DNA from: CAZPKH01 sp964587165
Lineage (GTDB): Bacteria > Bacteroidota > Bacteroidia > Bacteroidales > Muribaculaceae
Length of the DNA stretch: 23,716 bases
Direction: 5' to 3'
Assembly (NCBI GenBank): GCA_964587165.1
Contig: CAZPKH010000028.1
Coordinates: 1 to 23,716, forward strand
Position numbers and translations under genes: made by a program. Below the pieces are notes generated by a model. That model was not told the DNA's origin and did not search any database. It saw only the letters and a program-made list of their open reading frames with translations. This document shows, in pieces, positions 14,556-20,622 of this stretch (position 1 is its first letter; each line of letters begins with the position of its first letter).

Positions 14556-15560
14556 TTACTTCTTGGCTATCATGTAGAGAGCTATCTGGACGGCATTGAG
14601 GGCGGCGCCTTTGCGTATCTGGTCGCTCACACACCAGAATGTCAGGCCGCAGTCGTCGGCCAGATCAGCGCGGAGACGTCCTACATACACGGGGTTGCAC
14701 CCCTGCAGGTCGAGAGGCATAGGGTATTCGTTGGCTTCCGGGTCGTCCATCATCACAACCCCTTCGGCTTGCGACATGGCGCGTCGCACCTGGGCGATAT
14801 CGACCGGACGCTTTGTCTGCACCCACACCGCTTCTGAATGTGCGCGGAGCACGGGCACACGCACACATGTGGCCGAAACGCGTATGTCGGGGGCGTGCAT
14901 GATCTTGCGTGTCTCATTGAACATCTTCATCTCCTCCTTCGTGTAGCCGTTGGGCATGAACACGTCGACGTGAGGTATGATGTTGTAAGCTAACTGATGG
15001 GCGAACTTCTCGACTTTCGGCTCGCGGCCGGCTGCTATATCGGCATACTGGTCGATGAGCTCCTGCATGGCCTGAGCGCCGGCACCGCTTGCAGCCTGAT
15101 ATGTGGCTACGTGCACGCGCTCTATGCCCGCAAGGTCCATGATCGGCTTGAGAGCCACCACCATCTGAATTGTGGTGCAGTTGGGGTTGGCTATGATGCG
15201 TCGCGGAGCATTGAAAGCATCGTCGCCGTTCACCTCAGGCACTACCAGGGGCACATCCTCGTTCATGCGGAATGCCGATGAATTGTCGATCATCAGCGCG
15301 CCGTGGCGCGTTATGGTATCGGCATATTTCTTTGAAGTCGATGCCCCGGCCGACACAAAAGCGATGTCAATATCCTTGAAGTCGTCGTTGTCCTGCAGTT
15401 CGATAACGGTATACTCGCTTCCGCGCCAGGTGTATTTCGTGCCTGCGCTGCGCGATGAGCCGAAGAGCTTCAGATTGTCTACCGGGAAATTTGTCTGGTC
15501 GAGCACCTTGAGCAGTTCCTGACCGACGGCGCCGCTGGCGCCCACAATAGCTACATTCAT
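14556..15560 (-). CDS. asd: Aspartate-semialdehyde dehydrogenase
   Basis: A 334-residue NADPH-dependent enzyme that reduces aspartyl phosphate to aspartate beta-semialdehyde, the branch point to lysine/diaminopimelate, threonine and methionine. The N-terminal nucleotide motif is GASGAVG at residues 7-13. The catalytic Cys128 lies in NPNCTT and the acid/base His241 in RVPVLRAHSEAV, with Arg234 binding substrate. TYQAASGAGAQAM is also diagnostic. The length matches the family. A -7 box lies 22 nt upstream of the ATG. The antiporter gene follows closely downstream and the DUF2156 gene ends 39 nt upstream, all on the same strand. The product is also the co-substrate of the carboxyspermidine dehydrogenase at 6136-7341. 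Confidence 0.97.
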   Translation of the reverse strand: MNVAIVGASGAVGQELLKVLDQTNFPVDNLKLFGSSRSAGTKYTWRGSEYTVIELQDNDDFKDIDIAFVSAGASTSKKYADTITRHGALMIDNSSAFRMNEDVPLVVPEVNGDDAFNAPRRIIANPNCTTIQMVVALKPIMDLAGIERVHVATYQAASGAGAQAMQELIDQYADIAAGREPKVEKFAHQLAYNIIPHVDVFMPNGYTKEEMKMFNETRKIMHAPDIRVSATCVRVPVLRAHSEAVWVQTKRPVDIAQVRRAMSQAEGVVMMDDPEANEYPMPLDLQGCNPVYVGRLRADLADDCGLTFWCVSDQIRKGAALNAVQIALYMIAKK

Positions 15561-15582
15561 TGTCTGTCTGTTATTTCGCGTA

Positions 15583-15590
15583 CAAAGGTA
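15583..15590 (-). promoter_or_regulatory. -7 box of asd
   Basis: The minus strand reads TACCTTTG, an exact TAnnTTTG match, 22 nt before the asd ATG, in the short gap after the DUF2156 stop. No TTTG occurs at the -33 spacing. Confidence 0.55.
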
Positions 15591-15599
15591 CGAAAAATA

Positions 15600-16532
15600 T
15601 CAGAAGCAGACGTTATATTTTCGCAAAAGAGCCGCCGGCGCATACGATTGTTTAGCCCGGCGCAGCCCGGGGTCGCCGGCGTCGTCCTGACGGTTGATCC
15701 ACTGCACTTCGGGATGCTCGGCGCAAACAGAGGCGGCGAAGAGGTGGCATATCGTCTCGCCGGAGCCGTCGACAGTGTGATTCATCTTCTCGATGTGCAC
15801 GTGGAGTGTATCGCCGCACACTTCGCCTACGGTGAAGGCCACGATACCGCAGTCGGGGGTGATGAGGGCGGCTCCGATAAACGGGTAGCTTCCGAAGTTG
15901 TCGAGCAGTCGGCTCACCATGGCGGCCTCGTAGCGTGCCGAAGGGGAGTCGTCTTTGTGGGTCATGCGGGCATAGAATCGACGCACCTCGTCGATATTGG
16001 CGGGAGTGATCGGCTCAAGGGTATATCCGGGGTGCATGGCAGTGAAGCGGTTCACATGGTTGCGCTTCTTCCCTAATTTCTTGCCTGAGAAAGTAGCCAA
16101 GGCTTCGGCGCGATAGATGTAGTCGGCAAAGTCGGGCATCTCGCTTACGCGAGCTCCGGGTATTGAGGCGTATCGGTCGACGAGTTCTTCGGGCACGGCA
16201 GTAAGCACCGGGTGCGGAGTGAGAGTGCGGAGCATATCTGCATACTCCTGTGAAGTCGCCTCGCCGAGCGGTATCCAGAACGCGTCGGTCACCGCCCCGT
16301 CGGTGGAGTCGCCTCTTATTATTAATGTGTCGGTTGCCGGGTCTTCCTGAATCCAGTAGTTGAAGAAGTCGACCCACAGCATAAGGCCTCCGACGGTGAA
16401 GTCGCACGCGCGACTGCCGGAGAGCGCCATATGTCGCTGAATCATTGGTATATCGGCCGGGGTGGGGCGGCGGAATCCCGAGAGTGTGATCCGCGGCGAG
16501 GGTATAGTGAGGGTCTTTATCTGAGTGTTCAT
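15600..16532 (-). CDS. DUF2156 / phosphatidylglycerol lysyltransferase-like domain protein, soluble
   Basis: A 310-residue protein with a tandem GNAT-like fold of the DUF2156 family. Diagnostic stretches are DFFNYWIQEDPATDTLIIRG in the first half, then KKLGKKRNHVNRFTAMHPGY and WINRQDDAGDPGLRRAKQSY near the C-terminus. In MprF the related domain transfers an amino acid from aminoacyl-tRNA to a lipid, but this protein has no membrane helices, so lipid aminoacylation is not implied. Its actual substrate is unknown. The start is ATG 16532; a TTG four codons upstream is in frame but less likely. It is divergent from metK across 344 bp and lies just upstream of asd on the same strand. Confidence 0.88.
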   Translation of the reverse strand: MNTQIKTLTIPSPRITLSGFRRPTPADIPMIQRHMALSGSRACDFTVGGLMLWVDFFNYWIQEDPATDTLIIRGDSTDGAVTDAFWIPLGEATSQEYADMLRTLTPHPVLTAVPEELVDRYASIPGARVSEMPDFADYIYRAEALATFSGKKLGKKRNHVNRFTAMHPGYTLEPITPANIDEVRRFYARMTHKDDSPSARYEAAMVSRLLDNFGSYPFIGAALITPDCGIVAFTVGEVCGDTLHVHIEKMNHTVDGSGETICHLFAASVCAEHPEVQWINRQDDAGDPGLRRAKQSYAPAALLRKYNVCF

Positions 16533-16609
16533 AATAAATATCAATTCCGTGTATAAACTATTGTTGTATTTATTATTTTAACAATTCCGGTGTTCGCATG
16601 GTTTTTTTA

Positions 16610-16627
16610 ACACAAATTATTTTGTGT
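16610..16627. promoter_or_regulatory. Palindromic operator candidate over the metK -33 box
   Basis: ACACAAA-TTAT-TTTGTGT is a perfect 7-bp inverted repeat with a 4-nt spacer. Its right arm contains the TTTG -33 element of the metK promoter, so a protein bound here should block RNA polymerase. It also lies upstream of the divergent DUF2156 gene. The remaining part of this intergenic region on the DUF2156 side (16533-16609) is AT-rich with no clear promoter box. Confidence 0.45.
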
Positions 16628-16652
16628 GATCCTGCACTAATTCCTACCTTTG
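16621..16652 (+). promoter_or_regulatory. metK promoter
   Basis: TTTG at 16621-16624 and TACCTTTG at 16645-16652 are spaced by exactly 20 nt, a full Bacteroidetes -33/-7 match. The inferred start site is near 16657, leaving a leader of about 220 nt before metK, unusually long for this window. Confidence 0.8.
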
Positions 16653-16668
16653 CAGTTGGAAAAGAAAA

Positions 16669-16719
16669 TTGTGGACAAATTTGGCTGCTTGCAACCACTC
16701 TAAAAAATGCTAAAACTGC
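16669..16719 (+). ncRNA. SAM-II-like riboswitch aptamer in the metK leader
   Basis: The RNA reads GUGG (16671-16674), then ACAAAUUUGGC, then GCUUGCAACCAC with CCAC at 16695-16698 closing the first stem, then UAAAAAAU and GCUAAAA at 16709-16715. The order GUGG / AUUUGG / CUUGCA-CCAC / UAAA / GCUAAA is that of the SAM-II (SAM_alpha) aptamer as I remember it from alphaproteobacterial met genes. AUUU (16679-16682) can pair with AAAU (16705-16708) for the pseudoknot; I could not find convincing additional pairing. The location in front of the SAM synthetase gene fits a feedback role. SAM-II has been reported in some Bacteroidetes. The comparison is from memory; a covariance search would decide. 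Confidence 0.68.
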
Positions 16720-16753
16720 ACTGAGGGGCGTCGCTCTGATTCGCCGCTCACAG

Positions 16754-16790
16754 CCGGTCGGTCGCTTTCGGGCGTCGATCAGCCGGTTTT
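16754..16790 (+). terminator. Terminator-like hairpin 1 in the metK leader
   Basis: CCGGTCGGTCG (16754-16764) pairs with CGATCAGCCGG (16776-16786) with one mismatch and two G-U pairs, followed directly by TTTTAT. It lies about 40 nt after the SAM-II-like aptamer, suitable for transcription attenuation. No antiterminator has been identified. Confidence 0.5.
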
Positions 16791-16798
16791 ATCAGACT

Positions 16799-16846
16799 AT
16801 GTATTTTAGAAGAAGCTGCCGCGTTACCACAACGACGGCAGTTTAA
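16799..16846 (+). CDS. Possible 15-codon leader peptide with four tandem Thr codons
   Basis: ATG 16799 opens a short frame MYFRRSCRVTTTTAV ending at TAA 16844-16846. The four consecutive Thr codons (ACC ACA ACG ACG, 16826-16837) lie in the loop and 3' side of the second terminator-like hairpin, so a ribosome stalled there would prevent the hairpin. This recalls Thr-attenuator leader peptides such as ThrL, but amino-acid control of metK is not established and the frame may be chance. Confidence 0.25.
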   Translation: MYFRRSCRVTTTTAV

Positions 16847-16850
16847 TTTT
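16816..16850 (+). terminator. Terminator-like hairpin 2 in the metK leader
   Basis: CTGCCGCGTT (16816-16825) pairs with AACG-A-CGGCAG (16831-16841), ten base pairs with one bulged A and an ACCAC loop, followed by TTTAATTTT. It is an intrinsic-terminator shape 26 nt upstream of the metK ATG. Confidence 0.55.
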
Positions 16851-16876
16851 ATGCAAACTATATAAAGCAATATATT

Positions 16877-18166
16877 ATGAAGACCTATCTTTTTACATCA
16901 GAATCGGTAAGCGAGGGGCACCCCGATAAGGTTGCCGATCAGATTTCCGACGCCATACTCGATGAATTTCTGGCTCACGACCCTCAGAGCCATGTTGGGT
17001 GCGAGACACTCGTCACCACGGGTCAGGTAGTGCTCGCCGGCGAGGTCAACTCTAAGGCTTACATTGATTTGCAGGATGTGACTCGCAAAGTGATACGCCG
17101 CGTGGGTTACAACGACTCGTCGCTGCAGTTTGACGCCGACTCGTGCGGAGTGCTGTCGGCACTCCACGAGCAGAGCGCCGACATCGACCGCGGTGTGAGC
17201 CGCGAGGAGCTCTCTGATCAGGGAGCAGGCGACCAAGGCATGATGTTCGGCTACGCCACCGACGAGACCGACAATTTTATGCCTCTCCCTATCGAGCTGG
17301 CTCATACTCTCTTGCGCGAGCTCTCCGCTATACGCCACGAAGGTAAGCTCATGCCCTATCTGCGGCCCGATGCCAAGAGCCAGGTCACTGTGGAGTATGA
17401 TGCCGACACCAACGAGCCGCTGCGGGTGCATACTATCGTGATCTCCACTCAGCACTCCGACTTCGTGGCACCCGACGGCATCTCTCAGCAGGAAGCCGAC
17501 AGCCGAATGGCCGAGCAGATACGTCGCGATGTTGCCTCGATACTGCTGCCGCGCGTCAAGGCCAAGCTGCCTGAGCGTATGTCCCGGCTACTCGATCTCG
17601 ACCGGCTCGTGCTCCATGTCAATCCTACCGGCAAATTCGTGATCGGCGGCCCCCACGGCGACGCCGGCCTGACAGGCCGCAAAATCATAGTCGACACCTA
17701 TGGTGGCCGCGGTGCTCACGGCGGAGGTGCCTTCTCGGGCAAAGATCCGTCGAAAGTCGACCGCTCGGCAGCCTATGCCGCACGCCATATAGCCAAAAAT
17801 CTGGTGGCTGCCGGAGTGTGCCGTCAGGCGCTCGTGCAAGTGGCGTACGCCATCGGTGTAGCCGACCCCGTGAGCCTCTATGTCGATACCCGCGGCACGG
17901 CAAAAGTGCCTCTGACCGACGCCGAGATCTCCGAACGTGTAGCCGCTATATTCCCCATGCGTCCGGCGCAAATTGAGGAGCGCCTCGGGCTGCGCAAACC
18001 GATATACCTTGAGACCGCTACCTACGGCCACGTAGGTCGCGAGCCGCAGAAGGTGGTGAAGCATTTCACCTCGCGCTACGAGCCCGAAAAGGAGATCGAA
18101 GTGGAGCTCTTCACATGGGAGAAGCTGGATATGGTAGATGAAGTGCGAAAAGCTTTCGCACTCTGA
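16877..18166 (+). CDS. metK: S-adenosylmethionine synthetase (MetK)
   Basis: A 429-residue cytoplasmic enzyme that makes S-adenosylmethionine from methionine and ATP with release of phosphate and pyrophosphate. Signature residues are present: SEGHPDK at 12-18 (His15, Asp17), the hexapeptide GAGDQG at 116-121, and the P-loop-like GGGAFSGKD at 292-300. The length is within the upper bacterial range, with small insertions common in Bacteroidetes. The start ATG 16877 begins with the conserved MKTYLFTSESVSEGH. The gene is monocistronic in appearance, with its own promoter and a long structured leader containing a SAM-II-like aptamer and terminator-like hairpins, so SAM feedback control is likely. 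Confidence 0.97.
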   Translation: MKTYLFTSESVSEGHPDKVADQISDAILDEFLAHDPQSHVGCETLVTTGQVVLAGEVNSKAYIDLQDVTRKVIRRVGYNDSSLQFDADSCGVLSALHEQSADIDRGVSREELSDQGAGDQGMMFGYATDETDNFMPLPIELAHTLLRELSAIRHEGKLMPYLRPDAKSQVTVEYDADTNEPLRVHTIVISTQHSDFVAPDGISQQEADSRMAEQIRRDVASILLPRVKAKLPERMSRLLDLDRLVLHVNPTGKFVIGGPHGDAGLTGRKIIVDTYGGRGAHGGGAFSGKDPSKVDRSAAYAARHIAKNLVAAGVCRQALVQVAYAIGVADPVSLYVDTRGTAKVPLTDAEISERVAAIFPMRPAQIEERLGLRKPIYLETATYGHVGREPQKVVKHFTSRYEPEKEIEVELFTWEKLDMVDEVRKAFAL

Positions 18167-18205
18167 AATTAACTTTTTAGCCAAAAATAGCAGATTTACG
18201 GCAAA

Positions 18206-18240
18206 TTTGGGCGTAATTCAAAGAAAAATTCATATCTTTG
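18206..18240 (+). promoter_or_regulatory. Promoter of the PpiD-like gene
   Basis: TATCTTTG at 18233-18240 matches TAnnTTTG; a TTTG at 18206-18209 is 23 nt upstream, slightly longer than the usual 19-21. The start site would be near 18245, giving a leader of about 70 nt. No clear terminator for metK is visible in 18167-18205. Confidence 0.55.
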
Positions 18241-18316
18241 CACGCTAAGTATTGCGGCACGAGTGCTTCTGCCGCCGATACGCAGTAATCAAGCTATTAA
18301 CAACTTCACATAAAGA

Positions 18317-20380
18317 ATGGCAACATTAGAAAAAATCCGCAGCAAATCAGTATTTCTGCTGGTAATTATCGGTCTGGCTCTCTTGGCCTTCATATTGACC
18401 GACTTCCTCACTTCCGGTCGCACCCTCTTTGGCAACGGCACTACCGTGGCCAAGGTAGCAGGCAAGAGCATCGATGTCACCGAGCTTCAGAATCGTGTGC
18501 AGCAGATGTCGCAGAACCCCCAGTATCAGGGTGCCGACCAGGCTGATCTCCAGAATATGGTGCTCCAGCAGATGGTCAACGAAGTGCTTTTCAATGAAGA
18601 GGCTTCAAAGCTCGGCCTTACCGTGACCGACAAGGAGCTCACCAAATTTATGCTCGATCCCGCCAATCAGGGCCTCAATCAGGCTGTGCAGATGTATGGC
18701 ATAGGCTCGGTAGCCGATCTCTACGATATGGTGGCCAACCCCTCGAAGTATGGCTTCGACCAGACTGTAGTGCCTCAGCTCAACGAACTTGCCACCAATC
18801 TTGAGAAGTATGCCGAGCAGCAGCTTCTTCAGGCGAAGTTCAACAACCTCTTTGCCGGCGCAATCGTGGCCAACGAGCTCGATGCCAAGAATCTCTTCGA
18901 CGAGAGCAATACTACCACCACTATTGCTTTCGCACGTCAGGACTATACCACACTACCCGACGATCAATTCGCAGTGAGCGACGATGAGATCAACAACGAG
19001 TACGCCCGCGTGAAGAATACCTATAAAATCAACGAGGAGAACCGCACTATCAACTATATCGCTGTCAACATCACACCCTCCGAAGCCGACAAGCAGGCTG
19101 CCACCAAGAAAGTGGAAGAGGCTGTAGCCGATCTTCGCACTGCCGACGGCGAGAACAAAGTGCGCAATGATGCATCATTCCTGATCGACACCAAGAAAGA
19201 AGCTCTCTCGAAGGTGACCAACCCCGCCGCAAAACAGTTCCTTGACTCTGCAGCTGTCGGCTCGGTACAGTTCCTCGGTCAGAACGGCAATCTCTATACC
19301 ATAGCAAAGATCATGGGCCGCTCGACAGGTATCGAGGAGGTCACTGTAAATCAGGTGGCATTCGCCGACCCCGCAATGCAGGATTCTATCATGAATGCCC
19401 TCAACAGCGGTGCCCTTACACTGGAGGCACTCAAGGCCGATGCCAACGTACAGGTGCAGGAGGCTCAGAAATTACCCCTCAACTCAGTGCCCACCGACTC
19501 GCTCCGCAACGTGCTCCTCACAGCCGCTATCGGTCAGTACTTCGTGAACCCCGACGCTCAGGCACCCGTCATCACCGCCGTGGCCGAGCGTGGTGCAGCA
19601 GAGCCGATGGTTGAGTATCTCTCTGTAGAGTATACACTCGATCCCAGTGCAACAACCCTGCGCACTCTGCAGGCCGACCTCGAGAAATTTGTGGCTGAAA
19701 ACAACACAGCCGCCAAATTTGCCGAAAATGCCGTCAGAGCCGGTTACGTTGCCGTTCCTTCTGTCGTGACCCCCTCGTCGGCTCACATAGGCAACCTCAA
19801 AGACTCGCGCAACGCAGTGCGTTGGGTCATGAAAGATGCCAAGAAAGGTCAGGTGTCGGATGTATTCGGAGGTGAGCAGAGCGGTCAGTACTTTGTAGTG
19901 GCTGTCAACAACATCTACGACGGCGACTTCGTACCCGCCACAGAGCCTATGGTCAAAGATCAGCTCACGGCACGTGTCCGCAACGACAAGAAAGCCAAGT
20001 CGCTCATCGATAAATATGCAGGCAAAGCCAACGACATAGCCGGCTACGCTCAGCTGATGGGTGCTCAGGTCGACACAACACAGGTCACCATGGGTCGCTC
20101 GCAGGTAGGCAAGATCGGTCCGCAGGAGAGCAAGCTCGTAGCCAAAGTCGCTTCAGCTACTCCCGGCAAAGTGGTAGCTCCCGTGCAGGGTAGCAACTCT
20201 GTGGTAGCTTTCGTAGTGACCGACGTGCAGAAGAGCGCCGAGCCCTTCGTGTTCGAAACAGCAGCTGCTCGCTACAACCAGCAGCGCGGCGGTCAGGCCA
20301 TGCTCAACATGCTTCCCGAAATTCTTCTCGGACGCAACAAGGTGGACAACCGCACTCTGATATTCTTCGGAGGCGAATAA
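18317..20380 (+). CDS. PpiD/SurA-like peptidyl-prolyl isomerase, membrane-anchored periplasmic chaperone
   Basis: A 687-residue protein with the typical Bacteroidetes start MATLEKIRSKSVFLLVIIGL and one transmembrane anchor at about residues 11-30. A SurA-N/PpiD-like helical chaperone domain follows (VAKVAGKSIDVTELQNRVQQ, then LQNMVLQQMVNEVLFNEEAS). A parvulin-like segment is recognisable near residues 495-540 (AKKGQVSDVFGGEQSGQYFV). The family helps outer-membrane and secreted proteins fold at the outer face of the inner membrane; whether this member still has isomerase activity cannot be told. It has its own promoter and no cotranscribed neighbour; the downstream spacer contains a strong hairpin. 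Confidence 0.93.
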   Translation: MATLEKIRSKSVFLLVIIGLALLAFILTDFLTSGRTLFGNGTTVAKVAGKSIDVTELQNRVQQMSQNPQYQGADQADLQNMVLQQMVNEVLFNEEASKLGLTVTDKELTKFMLDPANQGLNQAVQMYGIGSVADLYDMVANPSKYGFDQTVVPQLNELATNLEKYAEQQLLQAKFNNLFAGAIVANELDAKNLFDESNTTTTIAFARQDYTTLPDDQFAVSDDEINNEYARVKNTYKINEENRTINYIAVNITPSEADKQAATKKVEEAVADLRTADGENKVRNDASFLIDTKKEALSKVTNPAAKQFLDSAAVGSVQFLGQNGNLYTIAKIMGRSTGIEEVTVNQVAFADPAMQDSIMNALNSGALTLEALKADANVQVQEAQKLPLNSVPTDSLRNVLLTAAIGQYFVNPDAQAPVITAVAERGAAEPMVEYLSVEYTLDPSATTLRTLQADLEKFVAENNTAAKFAENAVRAGYVAVPSVVTPSSAHIGNLKDSRNAVRWVMKDAKKGQVSDVFGGEQSGQYFVVAVNNIYDGDFVPATEPMVKDQLTARVRNDKKAKSLIDKYAGKANDIAGYAQLMGAQVDTTQVTMGRSQVGKIGPQESKLVAKVASATPGKVVAPVQGSNSVVAFVVTDVQKSAEPFVFETAAARYNQQRGGQAMLNMLPEILLGRNKVDNRTLIFFGGE

Positions 20381-20401
20381 GCGCCCCCGACCATAATACT
20401 G

Positions 20402-20438
20402 ACGCCGCCGAAACCTGCATGCAAGGTTTCGGCGGCGT
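20402..20438 (+). terminator. Perfect 15-bp hairpin after the PpiD-like gene
   Basis: ACGCCGCCGAAACCT (20402-20416) and AGGTTTCGGCGGCGT (20424-20438) are perfect inverted repeats around a 7-nt loop, 22 nt after the stop codon. The following sequence (TGCTTTCG) is only moderately T-rich, so it may end transcription or protect the 3' end. It is symmetrical and could act on both strands. Confidence 0.65.
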
Positions 20439-20453
20439 TGCTTTCGTATGAGT

Positions 20454-20471
20454 CGAGCTCTGAAGAGCTCG
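20454..20471. repeat. 7-bp inverted repeat with UGAA loop
   Basis: CGAGCTC-TGAA-GAGCTCG, a perfect 7-bp inverted repeat located 15 nt after the first hairpin. No T-run follows on either strand. The role is unknown. Confidence 0.4.
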
Positions 20472-20570
20472 GCCCCGGATTTAAATCACAGATCATCACG
20501 ATTAGCCCAAAAACATAGTGTACATAGTGATAATGCGTGATTTATTAATTTACCCTTGGCGGATGTGATC

Positions 20571-20592
20571 GGCGCACCCTGAAGGATGCGCC
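20571..20592. repeat. GC-rich hairpin before the TPM gene 3' end
   Basis: GGCGCA (20571-20576) pairs with TGCGCC (20587-20592), extended by CC/GG across a bulged A. It lies 31 nt beyond the stop of the minus-strand TPM gene. It could stop transcription from that side but lacks a T-run. Between the hairpins (20472-20570) the DNA is AT-rich, with a short direct repeat ACATAGTG near 20513 and 20522 and no gene. Confidence 0.4.
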
Positions 20593-20622
20593 CTCCGAGT
20601 TTATGCTTGATACTCAAAGGAT

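Noticed and set aside
16652..16720. Seven-base complement TGCAGTT / AACTGCA flanking the aptamer
   Set aside because: The left arm overlaps the end of the -7 box and would be mostly untranscribed, so it is unlikely to be an RNA stem.
16598..16846. 82-codon frame through the metK promoter and leader
   Set aside because: Its start lies upstream of the inferred metK transcription start and it spans the promoter and RNA structures; only its last 15 codons are kept as a possible leader peptide.
16657..16876. SAM-I (S-box) riboswitch in the metK leader
   Set aside because: The four-way-junction and kink-turn landmarks of SAM-I are not visible; the core order fits SAM-II instead.
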